DNA of 49,936 nucleotides, from positions 1 to 49,936 of IMG/VR virus record IMGVR_UViG_3300028417_000006. One strand, 5' to 3'. Within the stretch, counting starts at the first letter, position 1, and the number at the start of each line of letters is the position of its first letter. Below, piece after piece: positions 7,705 through 16,047 of the stretch. A program made the translations under genes and the position numbers. This DNA comes from a virus. A model generated the notes under the pieces. It did not search any database. It saw only the letters and a list, made by a program, of their open reading frames with translations, and was not told the origin of the DNA.

Positions 7705-9145
7705 ACCTATTAAGATAGGTACAAAACCACTATCTAGTAGAATACTCAAAAAGTTTGTAAAACCTAATAACTTTGATTGGCGACCTCACCAGATAACAGA
7801 GGGTATTAGAGCATGGAACTTATTAAGCACCACTGGGTGGGTTTACTTACAACATGAGCCACGGACAGGTAAGACTGGAACATCTCTTTATGCATTAGAG
7901 TATCACCCAGATAAACTAAATGTGTTAATTATAACTACTAAGAACGGTATCTTAGGAGCTGATAAAGATAAACTAGGTGGTTGGGTTGACTTTATCCTAT
8001 CAGCTCAGTCTAAAGGTTGGTTATTACGACATGAATATCGTATCATAAACCACCACTCAGTAAACAAGGCTGTAGAAGATGGTTGGAAACCTAGTATAGT
8101 TATTGCAGATGAAGCTCATAAAGTGTTTAGTACTCCTTCTCCCAAGACACCGTTACTTTGGAAGATGGCGAAGATGGTTATAGGTACTTGTCCTGTTATG
8201 TACTTATCCGCTACTCCTCACGCTCAAACACTAGCTCAGTTATACTGGCAGTTAGCCTTGTGTGTACACACTCCATTTGTTAAGATGGGTTATGATGACT
8301 TCAACAAGTGGTTTGATAGGTATGGTATACTAAGAACTGTTCCTATTGGTAACGGAAAGGCTGTACCTGTATACAAAGAAACTCATGAGGAAGAAATAGA
8401 GGAGATTGTGGGTGGTAACTTCTTAACACTTACTTATAAAGATGTTGGAGGTGTGGAGGAATTAGAACCTGTAGATAAGATACACTACATAGAATTAACA
8501 GGAGTAGTTAAGCGTATATACGATGAATATCAAAAGAATGAAATAGTAAAGCTTAATGATGTAATAGTTCATACTATGACAGCTAAAGATATACCTGTAA
8601 GATTACATCAAATAGAAGGTGGTACACTTAAATATAGAGATATGTTTGCTATTACTAACCCAGACACGGGCGTTAGACATAGAGGAGTTAAACCTGTAGA
8701 GTATAACTGGCAATTCCCTGTACATGATAAAATAGCCTATATAAAGGCTAACTGGGGTGATACTAGTGATATATGTATAATGCATGAGTATACTAATGAA
8801 GGTAAGCTACTCAGGAAGCATTTCAAACACGCTAGAATACTACAAGCTACTACATTTGCGGAGGCTGTAGATTTATGGCGATACAATGATATGATTATAT
8901 ATAGTATGAACTTTAGTACTAGTAGTTATATCCAAAGAAGAGATAGACAAAAGCATTTAACTAACAGAACTAAGCCTATTACTATACACTATCTTTGTGT
9001 TAAGGGTGGAGTTAGTGAAGATGTGTTTAATGTTGTTGTAGAGAATAGAGAGGATTATACTGAGAAGTATTACATGTTAAGGAGAGAGAAAAACCTTACA
9101 AGAGATAGTGTATTACAAGGAGTTAAAAGTGCAAGGGTTATATAA
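7682..9145 (+). CDS. SF2 (SNF2/DEAD-like) DNA helicase/ATPase
   Basis: A 487-aa superfamily 2 helicase. It shows a Q-like start (RPHQITEGIRAW), Walker A EPRTGKT (K64), motif II DEAH (143-146), motif III SAT (176-178) and, near the C-terminus, a motif VI-like QRRDRQKH. The sequence context resembles SNF2-type phage helicases that act on double-stranded DNA or recombination intermediates. It overlaps the ligase gene by 23 bp and is followed by an overlapping small gene, so it is part of the same unit. It probably serves replication-linked recombination or fork remodelling; the main unwinding helicase is more likely the primase-helicase at 45760-48672. Confidence 0.92.
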   Translation: MQTISITKPIKIGTKPLSSRILKKFVKPNNFDWRPHQITEGIRAWNLLSTTGWVYLQHEPRTGKTGTSLYALEYHPDKLNVLIITTKNGILGADKDKLGGWVDFILSAQSKGWLLRHEYRIINHHSVNKAVEDGWKPSIVIADEAHKVFSTPSPKTPLLWKMAKMVIGTCPVMYLSATPHAQTLAQLYWQLALCVHTPFVKMGYDDFNKWFDRYGILRTVPIGNGKAVPVYKETHEEEIEEIVGGNFLTLTYKDVGGVEELEPVDKIHYIELTGVVKRIYDEYQKNEIVKLNDVIVHTMTAKDIPVRLHQIEGGTLKYRDMFAITNPDTGVRHRGVKPVEYNWQFPVHDKIAYIKANWGDTSDICIMHEYTNEGKLLRKHFKHARILQATTFAEAVDLWRYNDMIIYSMNFSTSSYIQRRDRQKHLTNRTKPITIHYLCVKGGVSEDVFNVVVENREDYTEKYYMLRREKNLTRDSVLQGVKSARVI

Positions 9146-9446
9146 ACATAGTACAGTTTACGGTATAAGTGATGAGGATTATATAGATGAGTTAAAGCTT
9201 TTAAAGTGTGCTGGTGATGTGTTATCTGCTAGTATAACTGCTTTAGAGGTTGATATAAGACTGTTAGAAGCTAGATACTCTGATATAAGACTTATGTATA
9301 GGAATGAGTTATCCTCTGATTTAGTGCCTGAAATGCAAGAGATTAATGTTAAAGATACTAATGATTTTATATGTCTATTATCATTAATACCAAAGAAGTT
9401 AGTATCTAAAAAGGTTAAATTAAAACGCTTAAAGGCTTTATCATGA
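9129..9446 (+). CDS. hypothetical protein, 105 aa (GTG start)
   Basis: The GTG at 9129 is preferred because AAGGAG sits 6 bp upstream (9117-9122); another in-frame GTG at 9108 has no such site. The gene overlaps the helicase end by 17 bp. The product is helical with leucine-rich heptad-like segments (LKLLKCAGDVLSASITALEV), possibly a coiled coil, and a basic C-terminus. It ends with an ATGA overlap to the next gene. Function unknown. Confidence 0.72.
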   Translation: MQGLYKHSTVYGISDEDYIDELKLLKCAGDVLSASITALEVDIRLLEARYSDIRLMYRNELSSDLVPEMQEINVKDTNDFICLLSLIPKKLVSKKVKLKRLKALS

Positions 9447-9952
9447 ATCTTCAAAATTGGAAACATAATAAAGAACTTTGGCAACAAGTGGAGGCTAATT
9501 ATAGAGATAGTTTAGATAACATTAGCAATAAAGAAGCTAATTTTAGAAACTCTTACTTTAATTTATCAATGGATAGTAAGGCTTTAGGTATGTCACATAG
9601 CTATCTTAAGACAATATCTAATTCTAGTGGCAGGAAGTGGGATTTTCTACAGATACTAGCTGATACACCTATAAAAGCAATTAGGAAGTATGAATATTTA
9701 CAATCTAAAGCCTTGTGTGATTTCAACACATTAACATGGGAGTTACAGGACTCTAACACTATGTCTATATATGATTTTAGTAAGTACTTAAACAAGATAG
9801 GGTTATTCAAATGTAAGAACTCTTTTAGCACCATGAGCTTAAGTATTATTCAAAACAATGTCGTTGCTATGGATATAAATAGATTTTTTACTATTCAGGC
9901 GGTGCTTAGAGCATATCCTAAGTATAAGGAGTTACACAATGAAACACAATGA
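9443..9952 (+). CDS. hypothetical protein, possibly HTH DNA-binding
   Basis: A 169-aa helical protein, coupled by ATGA overlap to the gene before it and overlapping the nuclease after it by 14 bp. Residues around 47-75 (SKALGMSHSYLKTISNSSGRKWDF) are spaced like a helix-turn-helix of the phage-repressor type, and the surface looks basic. This is only a by-eye resemblance. Context (between helicase and nuclease) would fit a DNA-binding accessory factor or a transcription regulator. Confidence 0.75.
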   Translation: MNLQNWKHNKELWQQVEANYRDSLDNISNKEANFRNSYFNLSMDSKALGMSHSYLKTISNSSGRKWDFLQILADTPIKAIRKYEYLQSKALCDFNTLTWELQDSNTMSIYDFSKYLNKIGLFKCKNSFSTMSLSIIQNNVVAMDINRFFTIQAVLRAYPKYKELHNETQ

Positions 9953-10304
9953 TTTACAGAAAAAAATTACTCACTACATGAGTCAATTCTGTAGGACAAA
10001 GGTAAATGTTGTTAGTACAAATGGAATGCGAGGGGTAAGTGATTTATTATTTTGCTATCGTGGTATATTTATAGCTGTAGAGGTTAAGGTAGGAGCTGAT
10101 AAGTTAAGAAACTCTCAAATAGCCTTTTTAAATGCTGTTATTGATGATGGTGGTGTGGGGTTAGTAATACACGAAAAACACTTTAGCGTGTTTAAGGCTT
10201 TAATGACAGAATGGCATTTGCATGGTAGTGAGAAGATACCTTTGATAATACCCTTAGAACTCTTACCACCTAAAGAGGCAAAAGTTAAAGGGTTTACATT
10301 TTAA
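9939..10304 (+). CDS. VRR-NUC family nuclease
   Basis: A 121-aa stand-alone VRR-NUC domain, a PD-(D/E)XK nuclease type common in phages and linked to Holliday-junction or flap cleavage. The core is GVSDLL (D35), then E48-V-K50 (the E-x-K pair), and S59-Q60 in the following helix, with the usual G-V-G-L-V strand after it. It is the last gene of the rightward unit. Its TAA is only 2 bp from the stop of the convergent 1272-aa ejection-protein gene. It likely resolves branched DNA before packaging. Confidence 0.9.
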   Translation: MKHNDLQKKITHYMSQFCRTKVNVVSTNGMRGVSDLLFCYRGIFIAVEVKVGADKLRNSQIAFLNAVIDDGGVGLVIHEKHFSVFKALMTEWHLHGSEKIPLIIPLELLPPKEAKVKGFTF

Positions 10305-10306
10305 AT

Positions 10307-13300
10307 CTACTTTGGTGCAAATTTCTTAGTACCATCACTAAAATATAAGATGTCCTTCTTCAATGTATCTGCTGAAAACAGTACTTGATTAAGAGCATCT
10401 TGATGTTTTTCGTGAAACAAGGCTAAAGATTTATTATCTAGTCCTAATTTCAAACTTCTAGCAACTTCTGTAACAAACCTAGCCTCTACCTCTCCTAAAG
10501 TCTTAAGATACATCGCATAAGTTCCATAGTCTTCTTTTAATGACTTTAATGTATCCCCTGATACTATAGGTTTACCTCCCTTTTTCTTAGATAGTTTTGT
10601 TAGGATATTGTCTAGGAACTTTTCAGCGTCTTCCAAAGTTTTTAAATCTGCTGGAGTATCTTTATCAAGATATTTCTTGAATAACCCTGTCTTGTTTACA
10701 GTTTCAAAGTACTTTACCCTATCATTTTCAAAAGCTTTTAAACTCTTACTATTTGCTGTTAAACTACCTGCTTTTAAATCAGATAATGCCATTAACATAT
10801 TATACACATAATTTCTCTGAGTAGAGTCTAGTGTGTGCATATTAAGAGCATTTTTAGTAGCTTTGCCTATCTGAGCTACTGCCTTATCCTGAGCTAACTT
10901 TGTATTACTACCTCTAGGCATACCAAATTTCTTAGATACTAAGTGTTGTAATTCATGGTTAAGCGTTTTAGCTCCTTCCTCCCATGTCTTTAAGTTAGCC
11001 TTGTTTATTGTTATAACATTAGTTATGCGATTAAATCCACCATCACTATCTAAGGCTTTATCGTTAACAACTTTAATCTGTATATTGCCTATATCTAAGG
11101 AAGGTAATGATTTTTGCAACTCTTTTATGCTTGACTGAGTCCATAACTGATTAAGATTATATGTCTTATTAGGCTCTACCTTACTCCATAATTGCTTAGG
11201 CTGAGTCTTTTTTGAGTCTATTAAGAACTTAGCTCTACCATCAGGTGCTACTACTATACCATGACCATTAACTCTTTTATTCATTTTAGACCACTCATTA
11301 GTTAGTATGTTACTATCCGCTAAAGGTCTAAACTTTTCACCTGTAGCATAGTCCATAGTAGTTATACCTGTTTCAGGGTCTACTGTTAATGACTGCTTAA
11401 TTTCGGCCATGGCACTGTAACCACCTTTTGTTATTACATCCTTAGTAACAGGGGTTAGTAGTACCGTACTTTGAGCCTTTATATTGTTTGGCATTAGTAC
11501 TAAGTCTAAACCATCCATATCTAGTGCGTCTATATCCATAAACTTACTAGCTTTACTCATTAACTCCATTGCACCTTTAGCTGTCATAAACTCCTCAGAA
11601 CCATCAGTTATCTTACTTATGTTAGGGTTAGGGTTAAATGTTAATACATCATCACTAAGTGCTTTAAATATTTTATCCATCTGCTTTACTGAGTAATAGT
11701 GATTGTTAAGTACACTACCTTTTGTTTGTATTCTACCCCAAATACCTAGTATAAGTGAGTTCTTTATTCTACCTATTTCAGTAGAAGCTGTTATCTCTCC
11801 ACTACCTATCTCAGGAGCTTTTAGCTTGAAACTAAGAGTATCTATAAAGTAATCCCTCTGAGCTTTAAAACTATCACCTTCATTAGTAACAGGACTCCAA
11901 TTCTCAAACTCCCCTGCTCCTAGTTCAGCGTCTTTTGATGCTACAGATAAATCTATATCATTAACTCCCTTAGGATTTCTAGCTTTCATAGATAACACTC
12001 TACCTATAGCTAACTCCACCTTAACCTGTTGTTCGTAAGGCAAGGCTTTAACTATTTTGTTATAAGTATCCTTGTTCAAAGTAGACAGTGCTTTAACACT
12101 AGCCTTTGCTGCGGACTCATCCATTGCCATATGACCTGTCTTTAATAAGTTAAGAGCAGTGTTAGGGTTTTGTAATGCCTGTTGAAAGGCTCTATCCATT
12201 TCACTAATCTCTTTAAGTACCTTACCTAGTTGTGGGTTAGTTGCTTTAGTAAACATATCCACTAAAAACTCATCAGCTTGTTTACTAAAGATATTACCAC
12301 TCTCCATGTGCTTAGTATATAAATCAGTTCTTTTAAACTCTTCCATAATATTAAGCATGTCCGCTGGTGTTAACTGAAATAAATCTCCATCTCTCCAACC
12401 TTTACCTACTTGCAGTTTAATCAACTTAGTAAGCTCTGAACCAAACTCTGACATTATAGGAGCTGGAAAATCCGACTCAGCACCTTGTACCTTGGACTTC
12501 ATATAGTTAGCTAAGTTCTCACCTGTAGCATCAGCGTTTATCTCTAACTTGTAATTCATAGGTTCTATACCCTTATCACCAGCTCTAAATAAGTTACTAT
12601 TCATATCTAACCAAATATCTTTCTTAGTACGGTATGCTGAAGCCATGTTTTCTACATTTGCGTCTTTACCTGCAAGTATGCGTGAGAAAACTTCAAAGTT
12701 ATCTCTATCAGCAAAACCTCCTGCTTCACTAAACCACTTAAAGAATGTATTAGAGGCTACTTCTTCCCCGCCTGCATTAATTGTTTTAACACCTTTAGTT
12801 TGCAGTACCTCTAAACCTTCCTCTGTAACCTTCTCCATACTGTTGTATAAATTAGCCTTTATTTTGTTATACTTATCTAATGTTTCTTTATCCCCATCTT
12901 TTAACATTCGGGTCATTAGTCTTCTACCCTGAGCTGATTGTGAGCTTGTAATAAAGAGTTGTTCTTCATAGCTTAAGTTCTTAAACTTTTTACCATCTGA
13001 GTTCATAGTTTCAAACTCTTTAATCTTATTAGCTAACCCATCTGGGTTGGTTAACTTAGCTTCATCGTACAACGCTCTAGCTACCTTCTTCATTGCACCT
13101 TGTGATGTTACATTTACATTCCTTTTAGCTACATGTACTATGCCTTCAAACCCCAGTACCGCGGCTGCGTTGATAGCTCCTGATGCAACTGCTTTAAGAG
13201 TATCTTCATGCTCTCCATAAGAAGTAATATAACCTGCTGTAGCACCTGCTACCATCTCACTACCTACTCTAACTTTACCTGATACCCTTTCAGTAACTAA

Positions 13301-14125
13301 ACCACCTTTCTTGTATACTTTAGCTATACTGTTACCCTTCTGAGCTATTGATACTAATGATTTTGCCACTTGAGCTTCTATTAAGGCTACCTCAGGTATT
13401 ACACCATATATCATACTGAGTCCACTGTTTATCCAAAGTGTTTCTCCGTTCTCATCTTTAGTATGTGTATCCTCCCACTCATTAGCCTCTTTTATAGTTT
13501 GTTTAATAAAGTCTGGTGTAATATCAGTATCTTTATAGTACTTATCGTTCCACTCTTTAGCTGTTTCACTACCCATCCAAGAGGCTAACTTAGTAGCATT
13601 ATCTCCTACCCAGTGACCTGTTTCTAATACAAAGTTTCCTATTGCCATCGTTGCCTTAGTAGTTTGTTGACCAAATGCTAGTAGTTGATTAGTTACTCCA
13701 TTTTTAGCTTCTTCATCGTACTGCTCCTGAGTGATTATACCTTGTGCTAATGCAGATTTCCAATAAGCATTCTCTTTAGCTATGTCACTATCCATACTAG
13801 CTATTTCACTCCAGCTTCTACCTTCTTGTTGTCCTACTGTCTTAACTTCTCTGTTAGCTTTTAACTTTTTAGCTATGTCCTCAGTAGGATTATCCTCTTT
13901 AGCCTCTTCTTGTACATTAACCTCAGTATCTATCCCTAGCATACTATCTAAATCATCAGGTATGCTAGTAAAACTATCATCAGGTACTACACTTGGTGCA
14001 GGTTGAGGTACTACCTCTTCCTGTTGTGGCGTGTATGATTGCTCAGGAGTCTTAGTATCCTGTGGCGTAAACTTACCTTCTAAATCATCAAATAGGCTAT
14101 TTACAAATTCTTTATCTAGTGGCAT
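10307..14125 (-). CDS. Giant internal virion/ejection protein with metallopeptidase motif
   Basis: A 1272-aa protein at the place of the large T7 ejection protein gp16. The N-terminus (1-90) is acidic and Pro/Gln-rich, apparently disordered. The middle is helical with Ala/Gly-rich stretches near 255-310 that could insert in membranes. Near the C-terminus is HELQH (residues 1057-1061) and, 150 residues later, GEVEAR (1211-1216). This pairing is seen in the zinc-peptidase domains of phage large polyvalent proteins and would give two His ligands plus a Glu. It probably travels in the capsid and enters the host with the DNA. AAGGAGG precedes the ATG, which overlaps the portal stop (TAATG). Confidence 0.8.
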   Translation of the reverse strand: MPLDKEFVNSLFDDLEGKFTPQDTKTPEQSYTPQQEEVVPQPAPSVVPDDSFTSIPDDLDSMLGIDTEVNVQEEAKEDNPTEDIAKKLKANREVKTVGQQEGRSWSEIASMDSDIAKENAYWKSALAQGIITQEQYDEEAKNGVTNQLLAFGQQTTKATMAIGNFVLETGHWVGDNATKLASWMGSETAKEWNDKYYKDTDITPDFIKQTIKEANEWEDTHTKDENGETLWINSGLSMIYGVIPEVALIEAQVAKSLVSIAQKGNSIAKVYKKGGLVTERVSGKVRVGSEMVAGATAGYITSYGEHEDTLKAVASGAINAAAVLGFEGIVHVAKRNVNVTSQGAMKKVARALYDEAKLTNPDGLANKIKEFETMNSDGKKFKNLSYEEQLFITSSQSAQGRRLMTRMLKDGDKETLDKYNKIKANLYNSMEKVTEEGLEVLQTKGVKTINAGGEEVASNTFFKWFSEAGGFADRDNFEVFSRILAGKDANVENMASAYRTKKDIWLDMNSNLFRAGDKGIEPMNYKLEINADATGENLANYMKSKVQGAESDFPAPIMSEFGSELTKLIKLQVGKGWRDGDLFQLTPADMLNIMEEFKRTDLYTKHMESGNIFSKQADEFLVDMFTKATNPQLGKVLKEISEMDRAFQQALQNPNTALNLLKTGHMAMDESAAKASVKALSTLNKDTYNKIVKALPYEQQVKVELAIGRVLSMKARNPKGVNDIDLSVASKDAELGAGEFENWSPVTNEGDSFKAQRDYFIDTLSFKLKAPEIGSGEITASTEIGRIKNSLILGIWGRIQTKGSVLNNHYYSVKQMDKIFKALSDDVLTFNPNPNISKITDGSEEFMTAKGAMELMSKASKFMDIDALDMDGLDLVLMPNNIKAQSTVLLTPVTKDVITKGGYSAMAEIKQSLTVDPETGITTMDYATGEKFRPLADSNILTNEWSKMNKRVNGHGIVVAPDGRAKFLIDSKKTQPKQLWSKVEPNKTYNLNQLWTQSSIKELQKSLPSLDIGNIQIKVVNDKALDSDGGFNRITNVITINKANLKTWEEGAKTLNHELQHLVSKKFGMPRGSNTKLAQDKAVAQIGKATKNALNMHTLDSTQRNYVYNMLMALSDLKAGSLTANSKSLKAFENDRVKYFETVNKTGLFKKYLDKDTPADLKTLEDAEKFLDNILTKLSKKKGGKPIVSGDTLKSLKEDYGTYAMYLKTLGEVEARFVTEVARSLKLGLDNKSLALFHEKHQDALNQVLFSADTLKKDILYFSDGTKKFAPK

Positions 14126-16047
14126 TATACGCCTCCTTGTTGGTTAAAACCTTGTGGTTGGTTATCATTAGTTAACCCACCTGCGTCTAACATTTTGCCT
14201 GAGTTATCAGCTATGTTACTGATACCCTGACCTGCTGTAGAACCTCCTTGCATACCACCATTGATATACAATCTAGGGTCTTCTACATCTAAACTACCTA
14301 GTTGTTGTGCCATCATTTCTAACAACTTAGCTACTCTCTCACTATTTCTAGTTTTCATGTGCTTAGTAAGTAAGCCTTGTATGTATAATACACTTGCTGG
14401 ACTACTGTTAGCTAACAGTTGACCTGTTATACCGTTAAGCATACTCTCTAAGTAAACCCTCTCCATTTCATCAGTATCATTGTAAGGTGCTGTGTATATC
14501 TCACATTCTATAGCAATATCTCTTAAGCTCATAGCATTCTCATTAACAAAACTAATTTCCCAATTACCCGTGTTCTTGTTTTTAACCTCTTGTTTAACGG
14601 GTTCTACCTCTAAACTCCCATTTGCATTAATGTTGCCTGTTGGCATCATAAAAGGCTGATTTATCGTTACCCATCTATCTTGATTAAAGTCATCTAAAAA
14701 TCTAACCGTTTCAGTTGCTTGTTTATAAGTACTATTGAAATGAATACACTTAATCAGCAATTCTTGGTGCATTAAATTTATAGGAGTAAAAATATATTTT
14801 AAAGTTGCTTCACTAGCTCCTCTTTGCCCCTCAAATTTACGACCGCTATCTCCTGCCTTACTTTGCCCCATGAAAGCTTCATTTATCCCTATCGTTTCCA
14901 TTACAAAGCTTATTGATGTATATAATCTATCAATTTGCATTCTTGCATCATTTGACATACTATCAATTCTAATACCTGTCAATTTGTTAACAAATAATAC
15001 TTCATTAACCATTTTGTACTTCTTAGTAAATTCAGCTAAATCGTCTTTTCTTATAGCTGTACCATCTATTGTAACTCTGTTAGAGTTTAATAAAAGTTGA
15101 AACTGTAGTAAAGCTTGATTAATAGCGTCTTGACTAGGTAGTAACTCTCTGTATAATGAGTAATAAGCATTAGTATCACTCTCTCTTAGTAATGTAATAG
15201 GTATCTGAGGAAATGTCTTAACATCTAAGATTTCCTTCTTTAACTCTAAATCTCCATGCCAATGTAGCACTGTAATAGTACCATCTTTAGCCTTAGTAAA
15301 TGTTTTAATGATTAAGTAATCTTGACCATCAGTCCAGTAAGTAAAGTTGTTCATGTTGTTATATGTAACTATAGATGTAGTATCTGGCAGTAAACCACCT
15401 TGATACTCTGAATGGTCACTCTGTAACAAGCTAACCTTAGCTCTACCATACATATCAATACAATCGTCATTGCTAATCCACGCCCACTCATGTATGTATT
15501 TAGCATCACTATAATCAGGCTCTCTACTCTTAGCGTCTAGTAGATAGTGCTTGGGGTCTTTGTGGTGTATCTTTATGTCATATATTGCTCTACCTAAGTT
15601 ATCTACTTCCTCTGTCTGTACAACTTCTATGCTTGGTACACATAAACCTGTAGTTATTAAGTCATCTATCAATGCTGACCTCTTACTATCCCACTTACTA
15701 ATCCTCTTAGTATATGCATACATCTCATTGTGTAGTAGTGAGCTAACAGTTTCGTCAGGTTTTAATGCCTTAGCTATTGCTGTTGTAACCACCTCATCAA
15801 AGTAACCTGTTAAGAGTCTTTTAGTTCTTAATAGAACATTATAACTCTCAGGAACTCGCCTCATAGAGGCTAATTCAGCTATTTGTTGTTGTGTGTAGTG
15901 ATTACCTTCCATATACCTCTTAACAGTTTGTCCTACTGCAATAGCATCTGAGTAAATCTCTAAAGATGTTTTAAGTTGCTCCTGAGCTGTACCTAGTAAT
16001 TTAGATATAGCCCTTCCTTTGTATCTTCCTAGTGAGTAAGTGTTCAT
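14125..16047 (-). CDS. Portal (head-tail connector) protein
   Basis: A 640-aa portal protein, the dodecameric channel at the capsid vertex. Evidence is the length, a DPKHYLLDAKSREPDYSDAK segment (about 188-207) typical of podovirus portals, the helix-rich stem region with repeated polar helices, and a Gly/Gln/Asn-rich flexible C-terminus. The gene sits next to the ejection proteins. In T7 the portal precedes the capsid; here it lies at the far end of the structural unit. GGAGGG lies just before the ATG, which overlaps the upstream gene by 4 bp. Confidence 0.85.
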   Translation of the reverse strand: MNTYSLGRYKGRAISKLLGTAQEQLKTSLEIYSDAIAVGQTVKRYMEGNHYTQQQIAELASMRRVPESYNVLLRTKRLLTGYFDEVVTTAIAKALKPDETVSSLLHNEMYAYTKRISKWDSKRSALIDDLITTGLCVPSIEVVQTEEVDNLGRAIYDIKIHHKDPKHYLLDAKSREPDYSDAKYIHEWAWISNDDCIDMYGRAKVSLLQSDHSEYQGGLLPDTTSIVTYNNMNNFTYWTDGQDYLIIKTFTKAKDGTITVLHWHGDLELKKEILDVKTFPQIPITLLRESDTNAYYSLYRELLPSQDAINQALLQFQLLLNSNRVTIDGTAIRKDDLAEFTKKYKMVNEVLFVNKLTGIRIDSMSNDARMQIDRLYTSISFVMETIGINEAFMGQSKAGDSGRKFEGQRGASEATLKYIFTPINLMHQELLIKCIHFNSTYKQATETVRFLDDFNQDRWVTINQPFMMPTGNINANGSLEVEPVKQEVKNKNTGNWEISFVNENAMSLRDIAIECEIYTAPYNDTDEMERVYLESMLNGITGQLLANSSPASVLYIQGLLTKHMKTRNSERVAKLLEMMAQQLGSLDVEDPRLYINGGMQGGSTAGQGISNIADNSGKMLDAGGLTNDNQPQGFNQQGGV

